NCBI GenBank assembly: GCA_018819665.1
Contig: JAHJOY010000063.1
Coordinates: forward strand, 1 to 9,465
Length of the DNA: 9,465 bases
Origin: a bacterium
GTDB lineage: Bacteria > Atribacterota > Phoenicimicrobiia > Phoenicimicrobiales > Phoenicimicrobiaceae
Direction of reading: 5' to 3'
Shown here: positions 1-5,704 of the stretch, one piece after another
How the letters are laid out: the number at the start of each line of letters is the position of its first letter
Position numbering within the stretch: position 1 is the first letter of the stretch
Notes under the pieces: model-generated
Seen by the model: the letters and a program-made list of their open reading frames with translations, nothing else
The model's database searches: none
Told to the model about the DNA's origin: nothing
Made by a program: the position numbers and the translations under genes

Positions 1-747
1 ATGACTATAGACTACCATGGCAAAATGTACCTTAATTGGTTAGAGGGTATCGGGTTAAAACTTTTTTCCCCGATTAATCGGGGGATAACTATAGTTGCTG
101 ACAATACAAAAAACTACTTAAAGGCTATAGTCGAATTTAAGAGAGTGGAAGAAGAGAATAAAGAGTTAAAAGAAAAAATTGAAATTACCTATCAGGAAAA
201 CACTATATTAAAAGAAAAATTGATAGCCTATGATAGGTTGAAAAAGCTGTTAGAACTTAAAGAAACTTTTTCTTATGAAATGATTCCCTCTTTGGTAATC
301 AGCCGAGAACCAGGAAATTGGTTTAATAGTATAATTATCGATAAAGGAATAAATGATGGAGTAAAGAAAAATATGGCGGTAGCAACTCACCGTGGATTGG
401 TAGGCAGGGTAGTTAGTGTCGATTCCCGAACAGCAAAAATATTATTAATATTGGATCAAAGAAGTGCTGTGGGAGGCATGATTCAGAGATCAAGAGATAT
501 AGGGGTAGTGAAGGGAAGCGAAAGTAATTATTGCTATATAGAATATCTTTCCTATGATGCTGATGTAAAAATAAATGATGTGGTGATCACTTCCGGATTA
601 GGAAGCATTTTCCCCAAGGGAATTATTATTGGTAAGATAGTAGGGATAAAAAAGGAAAGCCATGATTTATTTCAAAAAGTAATAGTAAGGCCAGAGGTGG
701 ATTTTACTAAATTAGAAGAAGTATTTGTAGTAAAAAAATCCGAGTAG
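1..747 (+). CDS. mreC: Rod shape-determining protein MreC, probably 5'-partial
   Basis: MreC is a bitopic membrane protein that links the MreB cytoskeleton to the peptidoglycan elongation machinery; most of it lies outside the membrane. The 248 visible residues show the post-membrane part: a charged coiled coil at about 45-90, rich in E, K and L, then the paired beta-barrel domain at about 95-245. Recognisable family positions are IIIDKGINDG (111-120), GLVGRV (132-137), LLILD (148-152) and a TSGLG-x-x-FPKG segment (197-207). MreC normally has a short cytoplasmic tail and one membrane helix before the coiled coil; neither is present, and an ATG occupies bases 1-3. I infer that this is an internal Met and that the true start and helix lie upstream. 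The gene ends at TAG 745-747. The usual partner mreD does not follow. Family call is firm; the start is not. Confidence 0.9.
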   Translation: MTIDYHGKMYLNWLEGIGLKLFSPINRGITIVADNTKNYLKAIVEFKRVEEENKELKEKIEITYQENTILKEKLIAYDRLKKLLELKETFSYEMIPSLVISREPGNWFNSIIIDKGINDGVKKNMAVATHRGLVGRVVSVDSRTAKILLILDQRSAVGGMIQRSRDIGVVKGSESNYCYIEYLSYDADVKINDVVITSGLGSIFPKGIIIGKIVGIKKESHDLFQKVIVRPEVDFTKLEEVFVVKKSE

Positions 748-752
748 AACTT

Positions 753-757
753 GGAGG
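753..757 (+). promoter_or_regulatory. Orphan Shine-Dalgarno-like GGAGG after mreC
   Basis: GGAGG lies five bases after the mreC stop codon, where the ribosome-binding site of a tightly linked mreD would be expected. No ATG, GTG or TTG follows within the normal 5-12 base window, and the sequence turns into repeat arrays within about 30 bases. It may be the remnant of a lost downstream gene or chance. Seen: the motif and the missing start codon. Inferred: the link to mreD. Confidence 0.3.
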
Positions 758-784
758 AAGAACGTATAGCAGATAGAATATTAG

Positions 785-838
785 TTACCCAGTTTACCAG
801 TTAAAATACAGGTTACAAGTTGCAAGTTTCGAGTTTAT
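785..838. repeat. Octamer array (inverted family B) followed by GTT-heptad array (family D)
   Basis: Two 8-bp units, TTACCCAG and TTTACCAG (785-800), lead into the anchor AAAATACAGG (803-812) and then a 7-bp array with cores GGTT (811-814), AGTT (818-821), AGTT (825-828) and AGTT (832-835). Bases 797-824 are identical to 5699-5726, so the same module occurs after rplI. The heptads are the left arm of an imperfect palindrome whose right arm is at 1021-1044. Confidence 0.8.
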
Positions 839-846
839 ATAGAGAG

Positions 847-903
847 GTAGGGGCTTGATTTATCGAGCCCGCAAAACACGGGTCGAATAAATTCGACCCC
901 TAC
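847..903. repeat. GTAG...CTAC element with two internal hairpins
   Basis: The 57-bp element begins GTAGGGG (847-853) and ends with the inverse CCCCTAC (897-903). Inside are two stem-loops: GGGCTTGA with TCGAGCCC (851-858 and 863-870, one G-T pair), and GGGTCGAAT with ATTCGACCC (880-888 and 891-899). The same design recurs at 2424-2479 with different stem sequences. It resembles a small non-autonomous palindromic repeat; no ORF fits inside. It sits between the two arms of the GTT/AAC heptad palindrome. Confidence 0.8.
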
Positions 904-932
904 GTTAAGAACAATACTTTATACAAAAAAGG

Positions 933-981
933 TTTTGAATTTTGAATTATAGTTTTTCGCTTTTCGCTTTAACTTTTTAGC
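933..981. repeat. T-rich heptad array
   Basis: Seven consecutive 7-bp units in perfect register: TTTTGAA twice, TTATAGT, TTTTCGC twice, TTTAACT and TTTTAGC. The unit sequence differs from the other families but the period is the same. Confidence 0.75.
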
Positions 982-1020
982 TGTATAACAAAAATTGTAA
1001 GCTGATTCTCTTTATCTAAG

Positions 1021-1091
1021 AACTATAAACTAGAACTAAAAACCAGTCTTGTAATTTAATCGGTCAATTGGCAAATCGGTCAATTGGTCAA
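1021..1091. repeat. AAC-heptad array (family E) followed by GGTCAATTGG repeats (family B)
   Basis: Cores AACT (1021-1024), AACT (1028-1031), AACT (1034-1037) and AACC (1041-1044) complement the four GTT cores at 811-835 in reverse order. The segment after AACC (about 1041-1057) resembles 5793-5809. Two copies of AATCGGTCAATTGG follow at 1059-1072 and 1074-1087, a 15-bp step (7+8). The array stops about ten bases before the Shine-Dalgarno of the peptidase gene. Confidence 0.75.
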
Positions 1092-1100
1092 TGAAGTTAA

Positions 1101-1115
1101 GGAGGTATTAATATT
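1101..1115 (+). promoter_or_regulatory. Shine-Dalgarno GGAGG with AUU start codon for the M16 peptidase
   Basis: GGAGG at 1101-1105 is followed after seven bases by ATT (1113-1115), in frame with the peptidase. From there the translation runs IYKVIKLENNLRIVVEE into the first ATG at 1164, which supplies the N-terminal beta strand expected in the family. No ATG, GTG, TTG or CTG lies in frame between the upstream stop (1098-1100) and 1164. ATT at 1107 is also in frame but only one base from the motif. Confidence 0.65.
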
Positions 1116-2387
1116 TACAAAGTAATAAAATTAGAAAATAATTTAAGAATCGTAGTAGAAGAAATGCCCTACATGAAGTCTGTAGCTATTGTTTTCGGAA
1201 TAGGAGCTGGGTCAAGGTACGAAGTACAAAAACATCAAGGAATTTCTCACCTCATCGAACATATGCTATTTAAAGGAACTAACAAGAGAAAGAGCACTTT
1301 AGAAATATCTCAGGTAATAGAAGGTATTGGTGGAGAAATAAATGCTTCTACATCTAAAGAGACAACTCATCTATATGCTAAAGTTCCTCAGGAACAATTT
1401 AAAACTGCTTTTGATGTGTTAGCCGATATAGTATTAAATTCGTTAATGAGAGAAGAAGACCTTCATAAGGAAAAAAATGTAATTATCGAGGAGATTAAGA
1501 AATATCAGGATATACCAGAAGAATTAGTAGAAATCTTGCTTGACAGGATAATGTGGAAAAATCATCCTCTGGGAAAGCCTGTTCTCGGAGATGAAAAGAG
1601 TGTGAGCAATATTCAAAGAGAAGACCTTTTATCATATATAAATACATTTTATCGTCCCAACAACTTAGTAATAAGTGTTGCAGGCAATATTAAGATAGAA
1701 GAAGTAATTCTACAGGTCGAGAAATATTTTAAAATAATGGAAAAAGGTGAAGTTAAAAATTATTTACCCGCAAAGGATAATCAGAAAAATACTCAAATAG
1801 GAATAAAATTTAAAAAGAGTAACCAGACTCATCTTTCTTTTGGTTTTCCCGGAATTTCTCGGTTAGATCCTTATAAATACTCTTTGGATTTATTAGATAT
1901 AATATTGGGTTCGGGATTGAGTTCTCGGCTTTTTCAAGAAATAAGAGTGAAAAAAAGTTTAGCTTATGATATCCATTCGTTTATTCAGTATTTTAACGAT
2001 ATCAGTTCTTTCAATGTTTATGCCGGTATCGATTCAAGTAAACTGAGGGAAACTATCCAGACAATTTTAGAGGAGCTTAATAAAATAAAAGATAATAATT
2101 TAAAAGAAGATGAATTGAGAAAAGCAAAAGAAATGTATAAAGGTGCACTATCTTTAAGTTTGGAAAGTACTTTAAGCAGGGCATTTTGGTTGGGGAATAG
2201 GATGCTTTTGTATGGTAGACCTTCAACTTTTGATGAAATAAAAGAAAAAATTGAAGAAGTAAAAGTGAAAGATATTCAGAAAATGGCTCAAAATATTTTT
2301 AATAAAGATAAAATAAATTTATCTATTGTCGGCCCCTTCAAAGAAAAGGATAAAAAGGGATATAGCTCTTTACTGCAAGAATTATGA
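1113..2387 (+). CDS. M16 family zinc metallopeptidase (processing-peptidase type)
   Basis: A 424-residue peptidase of the inverzincin family, related to the beta subunit of mitochondrial processing peptidase and to Bacillus YmxG. It would cleave peptides or protein extensions; the substrate cannot be told from sequence. Numbered from the ATT start, the inverted zinc motif is HLIEH (46-50), with Glu49 as general base and His46 and His50 as ligands. The third ligand is Glu127 in NVIIEEI, exactly 76 residues after His50, as in the family; Glu120 matches the conserved second acidic residue. The C-terminal domain carries the substrate-binding R...Y pair in IRVKKSLAY (Arg278, Tyr285). No signal peptide is visible, so it is probably cytoplasmic. 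Length is normal. The odd point is the start: the first ATG (1164) would delete the opening beta strand and has no good ribosome-binding site. In Bacillus this gene lies near pnp; here it stands alone between repeat arrays. Confidence 0.9.
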   Translation: MYKVIKLENNLRIVVEEMPYMKSVAIVFGIGAGSRYEVQKHQGISHLIEHMLFKGTNKRKSTLEISQVIEGIGGEINASTSKETTHLYAKVPQEQFKTAFDVLADIVLNSLMREEDLHKEKNVIIEEIKKYQDIPEELVEILLDRIMWKNHPLGKPVLGDEKSVSNIQREDLLSYINTFYRPNNLVISVAGNIKIEEVILQVEKYFKIMEKGEVKNYLPAKDNQKNTQIGIKFKKSNQTHLSFGFPGISRLDPYKYSLDLLDIILGSGLSSRLFQEIRVKKSLAYDIHSFIQYFNDISSFNVYAGIDSSKLRETIQTILEELNKIKDNNLKEDELRKAKEMYKGALSLSLESTLSRAFWLGNRMLLYGRPSTFDEIKEKIEEVKVKDIQKMAQNIFNKDKINLSIVGPFKEKDKKGYSSLLQEL

Positions 2388-2423
2388 TTTTTTGCTTTTA
2401 GTTTTCAATTTTTATTTAATAGA

Positions 2424-2479
2424 GTAGAGACACGATGCATCGTGTCTATTTAATTCAACACGGCACGCCGTGTTGCTAC
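2424..2479. repeat. Second GTAG...CTAC element with two hairpins
   Basis: The 56-bp element starts GTAG (2424-2427) and ends CTAC (2476-2479). It holds a perfect 20-bp palindrome, AGACACGATG plus its complement (2428-2447), and a 9-bp stem, CAACACGGC with GCCGTGTTG (2456-2464 and 2467-2475), with a two-base loop. Size and order match the element at 847-903 although the stem sequences differ. Lying 37 bases after the peptidase stop, the first palindrome could also act as a transcription terminator; a T-rich stretch follows but is interrupted. Confidence 0.75.
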
Positions 2480-2484
2480 ATTAA

Positions 2485-2598
2485 CTGGCAAACTGGCTGA
2501 CAGGGGTAGCCGGTAGACCGGGTGACTGGTAGACCTGCCAACTGATATAATTAGATAATTAGTGAATTGGTAGATTGGAGAATCGGTCAATTGGTAAA
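2485..2598. repeat. Two-part 8-bp array (CTGG units, then TTGG units)
   Basis: CTGGCAAA and CTGGCTGA (2485-2500) are followed after a short break by five octamers in register: CCGGTAGA, CCGGGTGA, CTGGTAGA, CCTGCCAA and CTGATATA (2510-2549). A TTGG series follows at 2567-2598: TTGGTAGA, TTGGAGAA, TCGGTCAA, TTGGTAAA. The same order, CTGG units then TTGG units, appears at 9191-9300. The array ends one base before the AAGGA of the next gene. Confidence 0.8.
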
Positions 2599-2613
2599 TA
2601 AGGATACAATAAC

Positions 2614-2802
2614 ATGCCTTTAAAATTAGGGATGGGTGATATTATTAGATTAAAGAAGAAACATCCTTGTGGTGGTTTCCATTGGGAAATTACCAGGACC
2701 GGTATTGATATTGGCTTAAAATGTCTTTGTTGTGGCAGGAAAGTCCTGGTTCCCCGGGTAAAATTAGAGAAGAAAATCAGAGAAATTATCCCCCGGGATT
2801 AA
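2614..2802 (+). CDS. DUF951 family small zinc-ribbon-like protein
   Basis: A 62-residue protein of the DUF951 family (YyzM in Bacillus), whose function is unknown; in Firmicutes it commonly lies near rpsF, as here. Visible family marks are LGMGDIIRLKK at the start, HPCGG (17-21), a W-E pair (24-25), and KCLCCGRKVLVPR (36-48), where Cys37 and Cys40 form a CxxC that with Cys19 could bind a metal. Basic residues are plentiful, so nucleic-acid binding is possible but only inferred. AAGGA (2600-2604) lies nine bases before the ATG, which supports the start. A TATAAT (2546-2551) sits inside the repeat array without a convincing -35. The overlapping frame starting at 2721 is discarded because its second half is repeat sequence. 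Confidence 0.88.
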   Translation: MPLKLGMGDIIRLKKKHPCGGFHWEITRTGIDIGLKCLCCGRKVLVPRVKLEKKIREIIPRD

Positions 2803-2840
2803 GAAAAATATTGATGTTTTTTAATTTTCTTATTTCTTTT

Positions 2841-2896
2841 TTTTCTCTAGTTCTTTTTCTTCACGCAATACTCGATACGCAATACGCGATACGAAT
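2841..2896. repeat. 56-bp duplicated segment with ATACG heptads, copy 1
   Basis: This segment matches 7321-7376 at 55 of 56 positions (A at 2867, G at 7347). The first half is a pyrimidine-rich stretch; the second half is a 7-bp array: CGCAATA, CTCGATA, CGCAATA, CGCGATA (2864-2891). It ends six bases before the -35 box of the rpsF promoter, and the second copy lies in the gap ahead of the tRNA promoter. Confidence 0.9.
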
Positions 2897-2902
2897 AAAA
2901 AC

Positions 2903-2930
2903 TTGATAACGAAAATATCTGTGGTATAAT
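2903..2930 (+). promoter_or_regulatory. Strong sigma-70-type promoter for rpsF-rpsR
   Basis: TTGATA (2903-2908), a 16-bp spacer and a perfect TATAAT (2925-2930) preceded by TG at 2922-2923 make an extended -10 promoter. Transcription would begin near 2937 and give a leader of about 75 bases before the rpsF start. Confidence 0.75.
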
Positions 2931-2960
2931 ATAAATCGTTTTATATTTCTAATTTCCTTG

Positions 2961-3003
2961 CTCCTGAAGAATCTTTCAGGGGGTGATTAGACCGAAAGGA
3001 GGT
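2961..3003 (+). promoter_or_regulatory. rpsF 5' leader with competing hairpins, possible autoregulatory site
   Basis: CTCCTGAA (2961-2968) pairs with TTCAGGGG (2975-2982) around a six-base loop. The same CTCCT (2961-2965) is also complementary to AGGAG of the Shine-Dalgarno (2997-3001), and TCCTT just before it (2955-2959) complements AAGGA (2996-3000). The two folds exclude each other, so a switch that hides or frees the ribosome-binding site is possible. In many bacteria the S6:S18 complex represses its own mRNA through a leader motif with an unpaired CCG; a CCG is present at 2992-2994. The pairing is seen; the regulation is inferred. Confidence 0.4.
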
Positions 3004-3011
3004 GGTAACAG

Positions 3012-3323
3012 ATGAGAAGTTATGAAATAATGCTTGCTATAAATCCCCAATTAGAAGACAAAGAATTAGATTCCTTATTGGATAAATTAAAAAAGCTTAT
3101 TACCGACGCAAAGGGAGAAATAACCAAGACAAATAAATGGGGCAAAAGAAAGTTAGCTTATGAAATTAAGGATTTCACAGAGGCGATTTATGTAGTCTTA
3201 AATTTTAATGTGGATGAAAAAATTATTGCTGAACTTGAAAGAGTTATAAAGTTAGAAGAGAGAGTTATCAGATATTTATTAACCCTACAATATAAAGAAA
3301 AAATTCAAAATAAAGATAGCTAA
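3012..3323 (+). CDS. rpsF: 30S ribosomal protein S6
   Basis: S6 is a small-subunit protein that forms a heterodimer with S18 on the platform of the 30S subunit. The 103-residue product starts with the typical MRSYEIMLAINPQLED and carries the family core W43GKRKLAYEI, followed by a VVLNF strand and LEERVIRYLL (81-90). Length is normal, with a short charged tail. GGAGG (2998-3002) lies nine bases before the ATG. It follows its own promoter and leader and is 63 bp ahead of rpsR, so the two partners are probably cotranscribed. In most bacteria ssb separates rpsF and rpsR; here the space holds no reading frame of that size. Confidence 0.97.
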   Translation: MRSYEIMLAINPQLEDKELDSLLDKLKKLITDAKGEITKTNKWGKRKLAYEIKDFTEAIYVVLNFNVDEKIIAELERVIKLEERVIRYLLTLQYKEKIQNKDS

Positions 3324-3386
3324 TTAATTATTTAAAGAAATACCAAAAAGAGAAGATAGATTAAAAAGGAGGAAAAATATAAATTA

Positions 3387-3617
3387 ATGACACGATATAG
3401 TTCTTTTAGAAGACCGCAAAGGAAAGTTTGTCTTTTTTGCAAAGATAAAATATTAGCTGATTATAAAGATATAGATTTATTAAGAAAATTTATTACTGAA
3501 CAAGGCAAAATGTTACCTCGTAGAGCAACCGGAAACTGCGCAAGACACCAACGTACGCTGGCTATAGCTATAAAAAGAGCAAGAGAAATAGGGCTTCTTC
3601 CTTATGTGGCAAAATAA
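3387..3617 (+). CDS. rpsR: 30S ribosomal protein S18, zinc-binding (C+) type
   Basis: S18 binds the 30S platform together with S6. The 76-residue product has the family segments RRPQRKVC, RKFITEQGKMLPRR and GNCARHQRTLAIAIKRAR, and ends LLPYVAK. Cys15 and Cys18 (CLFC) with Cys51 and His54 (NCARH) form a CxxC plus CxxH set, the likely zinc site of the C+ form; the E. coli protein lacks it. GGAGG (3368-3372) is 14 bases before the ATG, longer than usual, but no other start codon lies in frame between them. It is the second gene after the rpsF promoter, and no terminator is apparent between the two genes. Confidence 0.97.
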   Translation: MTRYSSFRRPQRKVCLFCKDKILADYKDIDLLRKFITEQGKMLPRRATGNCARHQRTLAIAIKRAREIGLLPYVAK

Positions 3618-3620
3618 ATT

Positions 3621-3747
3621 AGTATTTAGTATTTAGTATATGGTATTTGGTATATAGTATATCGTATTTCGCATATCGTTAGGATCTGAATGTTACGCGC
3701 CGGTTTATATTCTGGATTCTGACTACTAGCTCCTGACTTCTATTCTC
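3621..3747. repeat. GTAT-type heptads followed by TCTGACT-type heptads
   Basis: Eight 7-bp units in unbroken register (3621-3676) run AGTATTT, AGTATTT, AGTATAT, GGTATTT, GGTATAT, AGTATAT, CGTATTT and CGCATAT. After about 35 unrelated bases a second series appears at 3711-3745: TCTGGAT, TCTGACT, ACTAGCT, CCTGACT, TCTATTC. The first begins four bases after the rpsR stop. Confidence 0.85.
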
Positions 3748-3780
3748 TTCATGATATACGAGTTTATTAAAAAGAAGTAG

Positions 3781-3800
3781 GGGCGTATTGCAATACGCCC
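3781..3800. repeat. Perfect 20-bp palindrome of the GTAGGGGC class
   Basis: GGGCGTATTG is followed directly by its reverse complement, preceded by GTAG (3777-3780). The adjacent TTTACG could let it act as a weak terminator for rpsF-rpsR, but the T run is too short to claim that. A decayed relative is at 8069-8088. Confidence 0.8.
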
Positions 3801-3854
3801 TTTACGAAATAAGACAGCATAGATAATAGTAAAAAAGTTAGAATTTAACAATTG

Positions 3855-3881
3855 CAATACGAGATACGAGATAGATATACG
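3855..3881. repeat. ATACG heptads, inverted relative to 3621-3676
   Basis: CAATACG (3855-3861) and AGATACG (3862-3868) are followed by a slightly disturbed unit ending ATACG at 3881. With the GTAT units at 3621-3676 they form an inverted pair on either side of the palindrome at 3781-3800. The array is open in the frame of the next gene and falsely lengthens it upstream. Confidence 0.7.
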
Positions 3882-3911
3882 AAAATAATTTTTAGTTTAA
3901 GAGGTTTTTTA

Positions 3912-4874
3912 TTGACAGAACAAATTCCAACTAAATCAATGGTTGAGGGTGCATTTTTAGCAGCAATTACTGCCGTTCTATTTATTATCAGTATTTACAT
4001 TCCCTTACTGGGTACACTGGTAAGTTTTTTGTGCCCTCTTCCGATTATAATTTTATGTTTACGCCATAGCATAAAGTTTGCTATTATCTCAACTTTTATA
4101 TCAGGGATTTTGGTAACTATTTTAGCTGGTCCCCTGCAAGGGCTTATGGTCCTATTAGGCTTTGGAATATTGGGGCTAACTTTAGGTTTTGGTATAAAAA
4201 AAGGATTATCTTTAACAGATATTATTATCATTGGAAGCATAGCTTCTCTTGTTTCTAAAGGTTTAATCCTTTTAATCGGCTTTTGGGTTTTAGATCTCAA
4301 CACCGTATTATTTGATATAGAAGAGATAGATAAAATTATAACTCAATCTTTGAATTTTTATAGCAATATGGGACTATCTCCAGAACAATTAGCTACCCTG
4401 AAAGATTCCTTAACCCAAACCATCAGTATTGTTAAGATAGCATTCCCGGGAATGATTATTCTTGCTTCAATTTTTGATACTATTTTAAATTACTGGGTAG
4501 CTCGTTTGATTTTAAAGAGGTTTGGATATAAACTAGCTAACTTTTCACCCTTTCATAACTGGAGAGCTTCTAAGTCTTTTTTTTGGAGTTATCTTTTAGG
4601 GATGATATTGATAATTCTGGGAACAGTTTACAAAGTACCTCTTTTAAATAAAATTGGAATAAATATTCAAGTTTTTTTTGCAGTAGCATTTTTGATTTAT
4701 GGGCTTTCTTTAACCAGTTTTATATTGGAGCGTTTTAAAATTAAAAATTTTTTAAAGTGGGTTGTATATGTTCTGGTGTGCTTTCAACCCCTTTTATCCC
4801 AAATTGTTACCTGGGCCGCCATGTTAGATATATGGATAGATTTTAGAAGATTAATTACCGCCAGAAAAGAATAA
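3912..4874 (+). CDS. DUF2232 (YybS-like) polytopic membrane protein
   Basis: A 320-residue integral membrane protein of the DUF2232 family (Bacillus YybS), exact role unknown; it resembles small-molecule transporter membrane components and is typically encoded beside gdpP and rplI. About eight or nine hydrophobic helices can be seen, roughly at 14-33, 35-50, 57-73, 76-95, 102-125, 172-198, 222-240, 251-272 and 280-304. A polar loop at 128-170 and the family motif FSPFHNWRAS (211-220) are also present. I chose TTG 3912: AAGAGG (3899-3904) lies seven bases upstream and the product then opens MTEQIPTKSMVEGAFLAAI, as the family does. A more upstream TTG (3852) would translate repeat sequence and is rejected; ATG 3939 is the fallback. 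It is followed by rplI, as in Firmicutes, but the intervening gdpP/yybT gene is missing. Confidence 0.88.
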   Translation: MTEQIPTKSMVEGAFLAAITAVLFIISIYIPLLGTLVSFLCPLPIIILCLRHSIKFAIISTFISGILVTILAGPLQGLMVLLGFGILGLTLGFGIKKGLSLTDIIIIGSIASLVSKGLILLIGFWVLDLNTVLFDIEEIDKIITQSLNFYSNMGLSPEQLATLKDSLTQTISIVKIAFPGMIILASIFDTILNYWVARLILKRFGYKLANFSPFHNWRASKSFFWSYLLGMILIILGTVYKVPLLNKIGINIQVFFAVAFLIYGLSLTSFILERFKIKNFLKWVVYVLVCFQPLLSQIVTWAAMLDIWIDFRRLITARKE

Positions 4875-4877
4875 TTT

Positions 4878-4907
4878 AGTATATCGTATATCGTATCTCG
4901 TATATCG
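4878..4907. repeat. GTAT-type heptads after the DUF2232 gene
   Basis: Four 7-bp units in register, AGTATAT, CGTATAT, CGTATCT and CGTATAT, start three bases after the stop codon. Orientation is the same as at 3621, 5624, 7911 and 9141, all of which follow a gene end. Confidence 0.85.
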
Positions 4908-4931
4908 AAAAAAAATAATAATGTATAATAC

Positions 4932-5035
4932 GTAGGGGCAGACCTTGTGTCTGCCAGTAATGCGTAATTAGTAGAGGCACGGCGTGCCGTGTCTTCTTGT
5001 ACTAACGACTATTCACTATTCACTAACGACTAATC
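4932..5035. repeat. Two palindromes flanked by AGTAATG and ACTAACG heptads
   Basis: GTAG plus GGCAGAC, five bases and GTCTGCC (4932-4955) is one hairpin; 4932-4955 recurs exactly at 7963-7986. Left heptads AGTAATG and CGTAATT (4956-4969) lead to GTAG and a 9-bp stem centred on a GT loop (4975-4994). Right of it come five heptads (5001-5035): ACTAACG, ACTATTC, ACTATTC, ACTAACG, ACTAATC. AGTA (4970-4973) and TACT (5000-5003) bracket the second stem as inverted ends. Confidence 0.8.
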
Positions 5036-5079
5036 TAATTGGTGAATTAATATACCTGAAAATAACCGACTAATAAATG

Positions 5080-5108
5080 TTGCTAAAATTGATGGAAGAA
5101 TTTATAAT
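5080..5108 (+). promoter_or_regulatory. Candidate promoter for rplI
   Basis: TTGCTA (5080-5085), a 17-bp spacer and a perfect TATAAT (5103-5108) would start transcription near 5115, about 25 bases before the rplI start codon. The -35 box matches four of six consensus bases. It is the only good match in this gap. Confidence 0.5.
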
Positions 5109-5139
5109 AAATAGAGAATAGAGTAGGGAGGCTTAAAAT

Positions 5140-5622
5140 ATGAAAATAATTTTGAAGCAAAATATGGAAAAAATTGGACAAGTAGGAGATGTAGTAGAAG
5201 TAAGCGACGGCTTTGCCCGTAATTTTTTGATTCCCCAAGGTAAAGCAATTTCCTATACCAAGGGTAATTTTAAAGAGATAGAATATTTAAAGAAAAAAGA
5301 ATTAGCAAAGAAAGAGAAGGCATTAAATGAGGCTAAAGATTTAGCTGAAAAACTTGACAATATCTCTTTGGAGATTAAAGTGAAAGCCGGGGAAGAAGGA
5401 AAGCTTTTCGGTTCTGTAACCAGCAAAGATATTGCGGAAGCTCTATTAAAGGAACACGGAATTGAATTAGATAAAAAGAAACTTAATTTAAAAGAATCCT
5501 TAAAAAAATTGGGTGTTCATATTGTACCAGTTAACTTATATAAAGATGTAACTCCTCAAATTAAAGTTAATTTAATTTCTGATTCCGCATCTGAGCAGGA
5601 AACAGAGGATACTAAAAAATAA
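5140..5622 (+). CDS. rplI: 50S ribosomal protein L9
   Basis: L9 binds 23S rRNA with its N-terminal domain and extends from the large subunit on a long helix. The 160-residue product starts MKIILKQNMEKIGQVGDVVEV; the RNA-binding signature GQVGDVVEVSDGFARNFLIP is at 13-32. A highly charged connecting helix at about 44-75 and the C-terminal domain motif GEEGKLFGSVT (84-94) follow. It is slightly longer than the usual 148-150 residues because of an acidic, serine- and glutamate-containing tail after residue 147. GGGAGG (5126-5131) is eight bases before the ATG. It precedes dnaB, the same order as in Bacillus and many other bacteria, with a 247-bp gap filled by repeats. Confidence 0.97.
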   Translation: MKIILKQNMEKIGQVGDVVEVSDGFARNFLIPQGKAISYTKGNFKEIEYLKKKELAKKEKALNEAKDLAEKLDNISLEIKVKAGEEGKLFGSVTSKDIAEALLKEHGIELDKKKLNLKESLKKLGVHIVPVNLYKDVTPQIKVNLISDSASEQETEDTKK

Positions 5623-5623
5623 G

Positions 5624-5702
5624 TTCGTATATCGTATATTAGCGTAAAGCATATAGCGTTTAGCGGATAGGATATTAGTTATCCAGTTACCCGGTTACCC
5701 AG
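5624..5702. repeat. GTAT/AGCGT heptads, then inverted octamers
   Basis: TTCGTAT and ATCGTAT (5624-5637) begin one base after the rplI stop. An eight-base unit and then AAAGCAT, ATAGCGT, TTAGCGG and ATAGGAT (5646-5673) follow. Three octamers, TTATCCAG, TTACCCGG and TTACCCAG (5679-5702), are the reverse-complement type of the CTGG octamers at 2510-2549 and 9209-9248. Confidence 0.75.
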
Positions 5703-5704
5703 TT

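Noticed and set aside
748..1112. CRISPR array or phage attachment site
   Set aside because: Units are 7-8 bp without unique spacers of constant length, and no cas, integrase or phage genes are present. The tRNA cluster shows no duplicated tRNA 3' end.
2721..2906. 61-codon frame overlapping the DUF951 gene
   Set aside because: Its second half is the pyrimidine tract plus ATACG array, and its first half overlaps a recognised gene in another frame. The same peptide ending recurs at the second copy of the repeat.
3852..3911. Upstream extension of the DUF2232 protein from TTG 3852
   Set aside because: The extra 20 residues come from ATACG repeat units; TTG 3912 has a good ribosome-binding site at the right distance.
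3995..4303. 102-codon minus-strand frame inside the DUF2232 gene
   Set aside because: It is antisense to membrane-helix codons of a recognised gene and has no family resemblance.
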